This document shows, one piece after another, positions 24,047-33,864 of a stretch of DNA of 64,000 bases. The notes below the pieces were generated by a model. That model saw only the letters and a list, made by a program, of their open reading frames with translations. It was not told where the DNA came from and searched no databases. A program made the translations under genes and the position numbers. The first letter of the stretch is position 1. Each line of letters begins with the position of its first letter. Origin of the DNA: Aphanomyces cochlioides (Eukaryota; Oomycota; Saprolegniomycetes; Saprolegniales; Verrucalvaceae); NCBI GenBank assembly GCA_019828595.1, contig JAHQRK010000019.1, forward strand, positions 310,001 to 374,000, written 5' to 3'.

Positions 24047-24660
24047 GTTGGAGGGAAATGTCAAAATGCACTTTTGTTGCAAGTTGAAGCGAAATAAATC
24101 CATCGCCATTAACCGAACCGACCCGCCCATCTCCTTTAATCTCGTTTTTCTCTTGCTTCAAATCACTACACATTGCCTGATTTAGCTCTACGTGATACCC
24201 GCAGCTTATTGCCTAGTTTAATTGCACTCAAGACTGTCTTTGATGTCACTAAGAGGGTTTTATGCTGAGTCGATGGACAGTTCGGGCGGCTCAAGTCGGG
24301 TTGCAAGTTCTTGTACTTTAATGTGGATATTTCAAGGAGAGATTTGATTGGCTGATTCCAAGTTGATCCAGGGCCAGATCCTGGGAAATCTGTCGTCGGG
24401 TCTCTGTTGCACAGTCAATGAAATTTTCTGATTGGTCAATAATAACCAATCAGGTTGTACTTTAATAATTAAAAGATTTGATTGGCTGAAAGTCCTTGAT
24501 GTGCAAACAGAGACGCCCAGGAGCATCCAGGTAACAATGAATTCGACTTGGTTTTAGTATGGAAAGTCAACGACAAGCCAGTGGACTTGGAAATATTTGA
24601 AAGTCCAACATTGTTGTCGACTGTGGATGTGTCTTTGTTCATTTTATAACTTTCGCAACG
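24047..24660. promoter_or_regulatory. Shared divergent promoter of the SPFH pair
   Basis: A 614-bp region between two head-to-head paralogues. It contains several CCAAT boxes in both orientations, including gattggctga near 24348 and 24480 and the inverted pair listed separately. It probably drives both genes. Regulation is inferred from layout only. Confidence 0.55.
24428..24453. promoter_or_regulatory. Inverted CCAAT-box pair
   Basis: CTGATTGGT (24428-24436) and ACCAATCAG (24445-24453) are exact reverse complements separated by 8 nt. This places two CCAAT boxes in opposite orientation in the middle of the divergent promoter, a likely NF-Y type binding arrangement. Confidence 0.6.
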
Positions 24661-26190
24661 ATGGCACCATCCACAGCTGTGGCGTCGGCAAACCAGACGC
24701 ATCTTCTCTTTGACCATGTCTGGCGCGTGGACAAAGCCAATGAGAAGTTCGGCGCGTGCAAAAATGGCAACACGATTGTGATCCTCCAACCTGGCCGAAG
24801 TCCTGTCATGCCATATATCCGCATTCCTGATGGCATGTACGCTATCGTGCAACACCATGGCAAGGATTTGGACTACCATTACCCCGATGGTCGCACGAGT
24901 CCAGTCTGGCCGGCGGGATTTCACTACGCCTCGATCTTTACCAAAGTGGCTTACCTCGTCACCAAGCAATTTGTCGTCTTTGACACACCCGTCAAGGGAT
25001 GCAAGACTGCCGACGATGTGACTGTTCATATTGACATGAACATTGTCTTTCGCATCACGGGCGACGAAGCCAAAGGCGAAGACCCCAACATGGTCAAGCG
25101 ATTTGTGTACGAATTGGGACCTCAAGGTCTCGAGACGCAGCTCCGCGATGCCCAAGAAGAAGCCGTTCGAGCTCTCGCACGCTCCGTTGAGCACACTGAA
25201 GTGTATTCACTACGAGATGGCACTCTCAAAGAACGCTTCAAGAATGACCTCCAGCTCCGTCCTCCAGCTCCTATGCCTCCCATGGACGAAGAAGAAGAAA
25301 AATCTGGCGATGATATCCCATTGCTAGCCCAACAACCACTCAAGCGGGCGGAAACTGAAGATGAGACTTGGGAAGAACCTCCTCGAGCTAAAGTTGTCTA
25401 TTGCGTCACTGAAGACATCAAGCGCAATCTGAACAAGCAATTCAACCCATACGGAGTCCAAATCTCAAGTGTTGCTATCACAAACGTGCGTCTGCCCTCC
25501 AATTTTGAAGCTCAGATGGAAGAGAAGACGACGTATACGAGTGCGATCAAGGAGCAAACGATGAAGCAGCAGAGTGACATGCAGCTTCTCCAATACAAGG
25601 AAGAAATCGACACGACCAAATTGAGCAAGTACATGCGACGCATGGAGGAGACCGAGACGGGAAAGCAACAATGCGCTGAGATCCAAAAAGAAATCGACAT
25701 GATCCGAGCCGACACGAAGAAACTCCAAACGCAAATTAACCAAGACATGCAAGTCCGATGCAGCAAGATCGTTGCCGACGCTGACTTGGCGATTGCCAAA
25801 GTGAAGGCTGAAACTGAAATGATCCAAGCCGAGATCAAAGCTTCTTGCGATGCCGAAATCACAAAGATCAATGCTGAAGTCGAAGCTCTGAAGCTCAAAA
25901 TGGAAGCTGAGATCGCGAATATTCGAACTGTGGGCGAAGCAAAGGCCAAGGAAATTGTATCTGAAGCAGAAGGCCTTGCAGCTCTCAAGCTGGAGAAACA
26001 GCGTGAATTCTTGCTCAAGATGCAACGACTTGACGTCAAGCAGGCAATGGCCAACAACAAACACGTCGTGATTGCTGGAAACGGATCCAACAACTTGATG
26101 GCGGATGTGTTTGTCGCCCAGCAAAAATCCAACTTGCTCATCAACCTCAACGACGGCGATTCTCTCTTCAAAGGAAGAACTGCAAACTAA
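24661..26190 (+). CDS. SPFH/band-7 domain protein (copy 2 of a divergent pair)
   Basis: A 509-residue intronless paralogue of the upstream gene, from ATG 24661 to TAA 26188-26190. An SPFH core (IVILQPGRSPVMPYIRIPDG, VTVHIDMNIVFRITG, FNPYGVQISSVAITNVRLP) is interrupted at about residues 200-245 by an acidic, proline-rich insert (PPMDEEEEKSGDDIP) absent from copy 1. A long coiled coil (about 290-470) with repeated KxEAE patterns follows. Family members organise membrane microdomains or protease/chaperone rings. The target membrane cannot be told from the sequence. The head-to-head layout suggests local duplication with inversion and co-expression. Confidence 0.88.
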   Translation: MAPSTAVASANQTHLLFDHVWRVDKANEKFGACKNGNTIVILQPGRSPVMPYIRIPDGMYAIVQHHGKDLDYHYPDGRTSPVWPAGFHYASIFTKVAYLVTKQFVVFDTPVKGCKTADDVTVHIDMNIVFRITGDEAKGEDPNMVKRFVYELGPQGLETQLRDAQEEAVRALARSVEHTEVYSLRDGTLKERFKNDLQLRPPAPMPPMDEEEEKSGDDIPLLAQQPLKRAETEDETWEEPPRAKVVYCVTEDIKRNLNKQFNPYGVQISSVAITNVRLPSNFEAQMEEKTTYTSAIKEQTMKQQSDMQLLQYKEEIDTTKLSKYMRRMEETETGKQQCAEIQKEIDMIRADTKKLQTQINQDMQVRCSKIVADADLAIAKVKAETEMIQAEIKASCDAEITKINAEVEALKLKMEAEIANIRTVGEAKAKEIVSEAEGLAALKLEKQREFLLKMQRLDVKQAMANNKHVVIAGNGSNNLMADVFVAQQKSNLLINLNDGDSLFKGRTAN

Positions 26191-26412
26191 TCGACTCATG
26201 TAGCAAACACATCTTTATTGATGGATGCTCCGTCCCAAAGGAAGGCCAAGTCATCAACCTAACGAAGTGCATATAATTTATCAAACAAGAAAATAAAGTT
26301 GTTGCAATGATCTCATAAACTTGACATGCCAACGAAATACATGTTGTGCGTTAGTCTAGCTGTAATTTTTGCTGTCACCAATTTTTATGCGCGCTCTGTA
26401 GCCTTCCCACGT

Positions 26413-27963
26413 CTAGACGCCCCATGCATTCTTGAGAAGCTGGTCAAATATGCTGTCGTCTTGAATCGCACGAGAAATGTCCTTGTACACGTTGACAAAC
26501 TCTTGTCGAGAGATCAAACCAGCAGGATCCTACAGTCCATTCGTTGACGCCACGACTTGTTACAGCAGCGATTACCTGCGTTGGCCACAAGCTCCAAAAG
26601 TTGATTCGTTTGGTTGATTGAAAAGGCGCCTCGCAACCAGCATCGAATGCTTGGCGCAATACAGTCAGAGTAACGTCGCCAAATGCCCCGACGAGACCGT
26701 CATAAGTGTTGTCAAGCAATGCTTTTCTCGCAGTTGATAAAGCGCCACTTCGCAAGGCGTCGATGAAGCGACTGATTCGCACGTAGCCCTTTTTTCCCTA
26801 GATCATTCTTCAGAATGTAAGAGCAACACCTCCAAGACCTCATCAAATACGTCCAAGAGCAGGTCATATTGATCATCTCGCAGTGGTTTCGACCCCTCCA
26901 GTCCCTTGATGGTCCACTTAAGGTCTTCACGTTCAATCAGGCCATTAGTATTTGACGCCTCTAGTGTCTGGACCAAGGCTCGAACGTTCCAGACACTTGA
27001 TCGCGACAGAGATTGAACCATGAGGTCAAGGACAGTATCAGGTGTGGACGCGGCGGGTAAGTTGCGGCATTCAACTGCAGCGTCGGGCGAAGTTGCTAGA
27101 GAGAGTCGCCATAGATTTGGTGACAAGGTCTCCTTGGCATGAGTGTCAGACGTGCGAGCGCCATCTCGCTCATGCTTGAGGTTGAACGACTTTCCAAATG
27201 CTTTGGCCGTCGCGCAGCACACTTCGGTTTCCGCACCAAAATCCGTCGCAACAACAAATTTGGCGTCCGCATGGAGTAGCACGCCGGTCATTTTATGCAC
27301 GAGACCAATATTGTCATGCGCTGAAATCGGCGTCGTTGTCGCAAGCAGCTTTTCCGCTCCTCCGAGGTCGCCGCGTGTAGCAATCCAAAGCGTCGAGTTA
27401 TCCACTGCCGTGCTCAAGAACACGCTTTGATTCGAGCTCACGGGACTCATGTATCGCTCGTTCTTCAGTACCGACTTGAGATAGAGCGGAGGCAATGGCG
27501 TGTTGGACGCCTCGTCGACTCGCAGAGCTTCATTTGCCATCAATCGAAACGGTTCTCCATACTTGATGATACCTGCTTGTTTGCCAGACGGACCGACGAT
27601 GCAAAATGTCGTCCGGGCGCTTGGATTCGATGGTCGTCTCGCTACACTGACAACAAATTCGCCCGATCCTGAGTAGGTTTCTTCCCACAAATCACATGCC
27701 AGGCATCCCGAAGTTTGCACGTGCTCAAGCGCAATGTAGGAGTTGTAGCGCACGAGACCGTCTTCCCAGTATGAGATTGGCACGCGACTGTTCGATCGCT
27801 CCATCTTGCGACGATGCGCCAGGCTCAGCCCTCCAGTTTGCTTGTGCGCACGATAGTCCTTCATACGTGCTTCTTCCAGCATGAAATCTTCATTCCAATT
27901 GCCAATGCGCGTCGTGGCGCTGTAGCGGCCAGCCCCGATAAGTTGCTGAGGCGTGAATTGCAT
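26413..27963 (-). CDS. CFAP161: CFAP161-like ciliary protein with EF-hand-like C-terminus
   Basis: Residues 1 to about 270 match the CFAP161 family, a microtubule inner protein of motile cilia: RIGNWNEDFMLEEARMKDY near the N-terminus, then WEDGLVRYNSYIALEHV and later DFGAETEVCCATAKAFGK. The C-terminal third (from about residue 330) is an EF-hand-like region (NTNGLIEREDLKWTIKGL, GKKGYVRISRFIDALRSG, DPAGLISRQEFVNVYKDI). Splicing is inferred, with a 32-nt candidate intron at 26798-26829 and a GTAATC...TGTAG intron near 26529-26575. The stop is TAG at 26415-26413. Near 26625 the best protein needs a one-base frame change (AFDAGCE into GAFSINQTNQLLEL), so there is either an indel or an unseen splice. 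Presence fits an organism with flagellated zoospores. Confidence 0.82.
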
Positions 27964-28045
27964 GGAAACTCAGGGAGTCGACGCTGATGTGTCGAATAAG
28001 CAACTCGGGCTAAATTTAGAATTTTTGTATCCGTATAACGATGGG

Positions 28046-28114
28046 ATTGCAATACTTACCATTGTATTACAATATATTGCAATAGTACAATGTACAATCC
28101 ATTGCAATTGCAAT
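28046..28114. repeat. Cluster of four ATTGCAAT palindromes
   Basis: ATTGCAAT occurs at 28046-28053 and 28076-28083 and twice, overlapping, at 28101-28114. Related ATTGTATTACAAT and GTACAATGTAC lie between them. It lies just upstream of the CFAP161-like start (27963) and just outside the amplicon, so it may be a promoter element or simple AT-rich repeat. Confidence 0.6.
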
Positions 28115-28444
28115 ACAGGGACATTTGAACAGTGTGAACGTCATCTGTCGGGGAGCGTCGCATACTGGACAACAAGGATGATGTAGACTGCTCTCTTCCA
28201 GACTATTGAGATGACAGGCACCGGAGTCACCTTGTTCTCTCAACTCTTACGTGAAGCCTTAATGCCGCCTCACCTGAAGAGAAACATGACTGAAATCATC
28301 TCCAGGCGTCATGTGCAAGCACACTTGAGAAGTTTTTCAACGTGGCTCGCCTTTTTCTCATGACAACGATCGATAGTCTACGGCACTAGTGTTTCAGACA
28401 AAGGTCCACAGACAAATCGACATGACTGTCAAGATCGTGCTAAC
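28115..28444. other. Unique flank at the left edge of the amplicon
   Basis: No gene, RNA or repeat is seen here. This is the last single-copy sequence before the amplified, near-identical DNA begins. Confidence 0.5.
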
Positions 28445-28544
28445 ATGTGACGAGCTTTGAGATTATGTGCTCGACACTTATTGCGTCGCTCTCGATGTGA
28501 CGAGCTTTGAGATTATGTGCTCGACACTTATTGCGTCGCTCTCT
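28445..28544. repeat. 50-bp tandem duplication at an inversion breakpoint
   Basis: The 50-bp segment starting ATGTGACGAGCTTTGAG at 28445 is repeated exactly, or almost so, at 28495. The duplicated text is the start of the inverted 3' fragment of the membrane-protein gene, which marks the edge of a rearrangement. Confidence 0.85.
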
Positions 28545-28933
28545 CGTACGATGAGATCATGAACATTTGCGTGATGAAGTATGGTCTCGTGGATGGCCAG
28601 CGAGCTCTGTCGCTGTCATCCCAAACAGTCTTGAGCTTCTACAATGCGTACACGCGCTACAGCTGGGGTGACCGCTCCAACGACAAGGAAGCTCTCTACT
28701 ACATCTACTACCCCCTCGCCAAGATCATCTCATACAGAGTCCTCTTCAGCTTCATTGTGCTTATAGTGCGTGGCCTTGCCACGGTGGCTTGGAAGCATCA
28801 CAACGGTAAACTTCTCAGTGAAGTGGAACATTTCTGGCGAACGTACCACCGCAACTCAGTCGAAGTGTTCATGAACAATCCACTCCGAGCCAACGCATTG
28901 ATCCGCTCTCAGAGCATGATGAGCTGTTCTCTG
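28495..28933 (+). pseudogene. Inverted 3' fragment of the 697-aa membrane-protein gene
   Basis: Plus-strand sequence encodes the equivalent of residues about 478-645 of the amplified membrane protein (SFEIMCSTLI, YDEIMNICVMKYGL, YTRYSWGDRSNDKEAL, NNPLRANALIRSQSMMS). It is diverged at many residues and stops right after SQSMMS. It faces the remaining 5' part of the same gene on the minus strand, so a segment of the 3' end has been flipped. It has no start codon or promoter of its own. Confidence 0.85.
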
Positions 28934-28943
28934 TGATGAATGC

Positions 28944-30404
28944 CGCGATTTTCTCGTTGAAGGGGACCAGCACCCACCGCCACGCTCGGTGAATGATGAC
29001 GAGCACCAACACCCACACACGAAACATGCTGAGGTAGGCACTACCAAGTTGGTAAGTGCTGCTGGCCCAGGCAAAGACATCCGAGTTTGGAACGATGTAG
29101 AGCCAAGCAATGAGCATGTCAAGCACCACAAGAGTCGTGAGCAGCGGCTTCCGGTATGCAATCGAGGTCAAGTCAGTGTAGAGAAGAATCTTGGAGAGCG
29201 TGTTGGCTTTTTCGTCGTCCTTCTTTAGAGTTGGGGTTGTGCTCTTGCTTCCATATCTACTTGACATCCTCGTCTTTTCCTTCGCCGACATGGCAGTTTT
29301 GTCATTCTTCGTTGACAAGGTGGTCGTACTGTTCTTCGAATCAATTGAATACACCGATGACCTCGCCCATCCCAAGATCGGTCGCACAACGTTCATCGCT
29401 ACGATGGCACTGTCTGTGGCGTTGATGTACAAAATGATAATCTCAATGCCAATCAGCAAAAAGTAGAGCACGCCATCAAAACCGAAATTCGTCGTGATGT
29501 CGTGCTGAAAACGGATTTCACCTTGCGCCGTGTGCTCAATGTTGTAGAAGCTCTTCATGTACATCTTGGCTCGCAGGAAGACGCCACTGCCAGCCGAGAG
29601 GTAATCCATCGTGTGCCACTGGAGGCCCATCATATCACACAGAGCACGATAATACTTGCCTGTTGTCTCGCCGATGTGAAATTTCACTGTATTGTTCGTC
29701 TCCATGTCTCGCCAAATGCAACCGTGCTCGACTGGAGCTACCAAGTCCATCTTCGTACCTTGTGCAGGCAAATGCATAGCTTCGTAACAGAGCGCCGTCC
29801 CCCATAAGCTCGTGCGGGATCCAAACGTCGACGTCACGTTTCTCACGTCCGCTTTGATGACTGGAATATCCGCCTTGTTTTTCGAAATCATAGCAGCAAG
29901 CGCTTGACGGTAGTCACGTTCATCCAGGTTAAAGTACGAAGCGTACAGACCATTGGAATACGGCGGCGCAGCGAGTGGTTCATCAACAATGTCACCGAGC
30001 ATACCCGTGGCCCACATGAAGGTGTCGAGACGATGGGAGCCGACGAACATGCGCTTGTCGTAGTACTTGACGCCACCAAGAGTGCAGTTGATGCCAAACG
30101 AGGAGAGGTGAGCAGGTTTTCCAGGAGGAAATGTCGACGGATAGAATGCGTCGCACTCAAGTGCAAGCGCATTCCACATGTTGGTAGGCGAGAGCCATGT
30201 GCCGTTTGCATCGCGAATCGCCTTGACCATGTCGTAGTCCGTGACAGTCTCTGGCGTTTGCAGTATGAAAGAAAAGCTTGGATAGACACCACACATGAAA
30301 ATCTTGTAGTAGAGATCCTTGACATCCATGAAAATGAGAAACACAGTCATGCTGATCATGCCAACGATGCTCAGTTGCTTCGTTCTTGTGTTCGTCGGAG
30401 CCAT
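28944..30404 (-). pseudogene. Copy A membrane-protein gene, truncated and chimeric
   Basis: ATG 30404 opens a frame identical to the intact copies through residue about 347 (GWA, at 29365). From there to about 28944 it is an older, diverged version (linker SSVYSIDSKNST instead of SSSYTMNSTATT, many substitutions), ending in FITE and then running into the inverted fragment, with a chance stop at 28869. About 225 C-terminal residues, including the last two membrane segments, are therefore missing. The sharp change at 29365 marks a recombination or gene-conversion boundary. Confidence 0.85.
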
Positions 30405-30507
30405 CGTGGACCACGCGGTGCAGATGCGAAACTAGTGGTCGAATCGAAAGGTCGCTCTGGTGAACCTGCCTGCACCAAAAGCAGTTTCTTCCAGAAACCG
30501 TGACACC

Positions 30508-30575
30508 GTTCTGTCCAATCAGAATAGTTAATTTGAATCAAATGAGTTCTATTGGTCAGTGGAATCTATTTTTAG
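30508..30575 (-). promoter_or_regulatory. CCAAT module upstream of membrane-protein gene, copy A
   Basis: On the minus strand: CTAAAAATAGATTCCACTGA, then CCAAT, exactly 30 nt, GATTGG and ACAGAA. It is about 105 nt upstream of the ATG. The same 68-bp layout recurs in every unit. Confidence 0.65.
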
Positions 30576-30937
30576 TGGACGATTTTTGTCTTTCCGGTCA
30601 CATCATCCGTCGTTTGAATCACAAATACGTCTCGGTTTGTAGCAAGAACCAAGCGTCAACTTGGTGTGTTATCGACACTACGCATTCGCTTTGACCCATG
30701 AGATCTGGACGAAAGAAACGACTGGCTAAGCAAGGACACTGGTTTGCAAAGGAAATTTGCTGCAGAAATTGTAGGATTGATTTGACCACAGAAGAAATGG
30801 TACAGTATTGTCATTTTCAACCAAATTTGTGGTTTTGACCAAAATGCGAATTCATTTTCAAATCGATTTCATAATACTCGGGAGTACTGAAGTGGTGTGT
30901 GTCAGTGTGTGTTTTGCGTGAGTCAGGTGTCTGATCG

Positions 30938-30986
30938 ACTCTGATTGGCTGACTAATTTTAATTTTTAATTCTAGCCAATCAGAGT
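30938..30986. repeat. 13-bp inverted repeat carrying CCAAT boxes, copy A
   Basis: ACTCTGATTGGCT (30938-30950) and AGCCAATCAGAGT (30974-30986) are exact reverse complements around a 23-nt AT-rich loop. The repeat lies between the membrane-protein gene and the transposase. Copies are at 37736-37784, 44497-44545, 55348-55396 and 62112-62160. Confidence 0.8.
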
Positions 30987-31220
30987 AGCCCGTTCGATTC
31001 GGAATCGATTCGAAACCTCGGTCGATTCAAACCGTTCCTCACAATTTTGTATCAAAAGCACAATATATAACAATAGGGGTAGTCAAAGCTCTCAGGTGAC
31101 CTCGCTTTTCACGATATTTTTTTAAATTTAGAAGCGACAATTTTGTATGAAAAGTTCAGCACAAAACACAGACATCTGCTTGGGAATCAAAGCTCATTCT
31201 TGGTGTGACGAAGAAGCACA

Positions 31221-32419
31221 ATGCCGAGAGTGTCAGAGAAGGCGTCCATCCTTGCGTCCATCCACACAGCTACTCTCTTTATTGCTCTCTATGACCCTCT
31301 CATGAAATGCGAGTCGCGCCGCCAGATTGGTGAGCTCTGCCATCTGAGGTTTGCTCTTGAGTCAGTACGTTACATGTACGAGCGGCGAATACTGTCGAGA
31401 AGCTTTGAACAATTGTCTGTCCTTCCCTACTTACGTGTGCGGGAATTTCTACAAGAAGTTCGCGTGTGTCATGAGACGTTTGCGTTTTGGTGGACAAACT
31501 GGAGAACGCTGATGTATTTTCAACCCCAACATTCAACAAACAAAATCCTGTGTGGCTACAAGTGGCTTGTGCACTTCATCGGCTTGGACATTTTGGGAGT
31601 GGAGCGTCAGGTGGAATGATTGCAAGAGCTAAAGGCGTTGGGTATGGAACAGTGATGCTTTACACAAAACGCGTATTGGTTGCGCTGAAGGAAATGGCTC
31701 CTAAATCAATACATTGGCCAAAAGCTGTTGAACGTGAACAACTCAGTAATCTCAATTTTGCCATGTACGGCTTCCGAGGTGGAATACTATCGACCGATGG
31801 AACTCATATTGTCTTATTTCAAAAACCTAGCTTGGATGGTGACTCATATTTCTCGAGAAAGAGAACTTATACAATCAACTTGCTTCTGACATTTGATTGT
31901 CATCGACAAATCCGATATGTGATTGCTGGGTGGCCTGGAAGTGTACATGACTCAACCGTTTGGAAATCATGTGATGTTTACAAGAATCCGACGAAATACT
32001 TTTCGCCTGGACAGTACCAACTTGGCGATTCGGGCTTTGCAATGACGCTTTACATGATTGTTCCCTATCGATTACCATATGCGTCAGAATCTGACAATAC
32101 GCTCTTCAATACTCACTTGGCGTCGTGTCGTGCAGTGTCCGAGCAGGGCAATGGAATTTTGAAGGGTCGTTGGCAGAGCTTGCGAGGTGTTCCAATTCGG
32201 ATCAGAAAACCCAAAGATGTCGAGTTTGTGTGCGATTGGATTGTTGGTTGTTGTGTCTTACACAATCTTGTAAACGATCTTCAATGCAGTCGGGATACAG
32301 TTGTCTTACCGATTGATAGAGAGCCACTTCGACAAGATTGCCAAGATTTTACCATGGCGAATGCGGTATTGTATCGTGAAACAATTAAGGCGTCTGTCTT
32401 GGAATTCTGGAACAAATAA
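31221..32419 (+). pseudogene. Harbinger DDE transposase, copy A (frameshifted)
   Basis: DDE_4/HARBI1-type transposase. The main frame (from 31487, no ATG) carries the catalytic triad: D in LSTDGTHIVLF, D in YQLGDSGFAMT and E in SEQGNGILKGRW. It also has an upstream helix-turn-helix-like region (VWLQVACALHRLGHFGSG) and ends SVLEFWNK, TAA. The N-terminal part starts at ATG 31221 (MPRVSEKASILASIHT) in another frame. The two join naturally as VCHETFAFW then VDKLENADVF if one base is re-read or inserted near 31490. The same break is in all copies, so it predates the amplification. An intron is possible but would remove conserved-looking helix sequence. Confidence 0.88.
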
Positions 32420-32458
32420 CTTTTCAACACCCGTAACATCAAAAATATGTATATTGCA

Positions 32459-33568
32459 TTAGTCCGTTGGCATAAGACTACCATAAGCAAGCTGGACAGC
32501 AAGTTCTACCTCACTCATAGTCCTTCCATCTCGCAAAAGGTCTCGAATGAAATTTGCCCGTCCTTGTCCATCCTGTTCAACTTTCATATGCTCGAATTTC
32601 CTCTCCTCAAGCTCCAACAGTTTGGTTTGACCCTCCAAATACACGGACGCAAAATCTTTTCGCGGCTTCTTCTCATCAATGGGGAACTTTTGTGGAAGAC
32701 GGCGCTTATTTTGTGCGTGGTTGGGGGCTGTTGTCGAATCCCTTTTGTCATTATCTTGCGGCTCAGCATTGTCGGCAACATCGTTTAAAGTTTGATGAGT
32801 CTCAGTTCCACATGAAATAGTCATATCGTGTTCAGCATTTTCCTCAGTGTTCAATTTCCAGTACAATTCCTACGGCCACTAGACTTAACATCGATGTAAT
32901 TCACCGGCATTAATTCGTACCGACTCAGGATTGTTAGCATCATCAACAGTAGTGACATCAAAGGAGGTAGTCACTATTCCAACCTCAGCCAGATAGCTTG
33001 GATTAATATTTTGTCGTGTTCCAAACAAGTTTTTCATTCTTTCGTATCCAAAGCACAAGCTCTCCAACTTTGCCGCAATTGTATGGATTCCTATCCCAAT
33101 CCTATCATCAATATCATTCGTTATCATAGATATATACCGTTCATGATGTCCTTCGTCGTAAGGCCTTGCCCAGTTTGGCTACTGCTATTACTACCTTCCC
33201 ATGCGTTTGCCGCTTTGTACGCTCGCATGTATGACTCAAATCGAGTCTTTGCATTGGCTTGGTCCCAATCGTGGAGATTCTCGTCCTTCAAACGACTCTT
33301 CACAAAGTCCGCCATCATTTTGAAGCCTAGCAGATGATAAGATACACAATCGAATAGACCCACCTTGTGTTTTTGTCAAGGGCTGACCTCCAAGCACGCC
33401 TTTCCCCTTAGTCGCCTTGCCCATGATGGTGTTGCAGTTAGACGGGACTTCCAGAAACTCAACGACATAGTGAAGCTCCAGGTCAGTGACTCTTCTCCTT
33501 GTGGTGGTCTTGGTGATCATGACGTCTACACTTCTCTTGCTTGACGATCCTGCGCTTGAGCGAGTCAT
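32459..33568 (-). CDS. Harbinger Myb/SANT-like partner protein, copy A
   Basis: Four-exon gene encoding about 320 residues; ATG 33568 (MTRSSAGSSSKRSVDVM), TAA at 32461-32459. Exon joins by GT-AG introns of about 37-55 nt give TKTQ-GFKMMADFVKSRLKDE, KDIMN-GIHTIAAKLESLCFG and NNPES-ELYWKLNTEEN. The N-terminal half (ELHYVVEFLEVPSNCN, KTRFESYMRAY) looks like the Myb/SANT-like DNA-binding protein that Harbinger elements use to bring transposase to DNA. The C-terminus is a charged coiled coil (LEGQTKLLELEERKFEHMK). This copy has no obvious break. Confidence 0.8.
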
Positions 33569-33796
33569 GCTGGTCTTGGAGAGCGAAGTGGTCACAAGCT
33601 TGGCCACCTAAACTCGCTTTAAAATTTAAAAGCGCCTTCAGAGACGCTTTAATCTTTTGAAGCGAATAAAGCGAGTTTTTCGTTATTTTATTACAGGTTT
33701 AAAAGTGACTGAAAAAATTAAAGCTGAGAGCTTTGATCACCCCTAATGTTTTACGAAACAAATAAAAAATGTTGCCACAAAGCTCAAGCTGTCGAC

Positions 33797-33864
33797 TTTC
33801 TGTCCAATCAGAACGCGCCATTCATTCATCAAGCGTTCGATTGGTCAATGAAATCTATTTTTAG
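33797..33864 (-). promoter_or_regulatory. Second CCAAT module in unit spacer, copy A
   Basis: Same 68-bp architecture as upstream of the membrane-protein gene: CTAAAAATAGATTTCATTGA, CCAAT, 30 nt, GATTGG, ACAGAA. It lies about 50 bp outside the Myb end of the Harbinger element, with no gene downstream. It may be the orphan promoter of a lost paralogue. Confidence 0.6.

Larger units (their letters stand above)
31075..33744 (+). mobile_element. Harbinger/PIF element, copy A
   Basis: 2670 bp. Terminal inverted repeats AGGGGTAGTCAAAGCTCTCA (31075 on) and, on the other strand, AGGGGTGATCAAAGCTCTCA (to 33744) match at 19 of 21 positions. They are flanked by AAT on both sides (31072-31074, 33745-33747), a 3-bp target-site duplication as expected for Harbinger. 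The element holds a transposase (plus) and a Myb/SANT-like gene (minus), tail to tail. Confidence 0.9.

Noticed and set aside
31484..31495. Programmed -1 ribosomal frameshift in the transposase
   Set aside because: GCGTTTTGGTGG lacks a canonical X-XXY-YYZ heptamer and no pseudoknot could be supported by eye; kept only as an open possibility.
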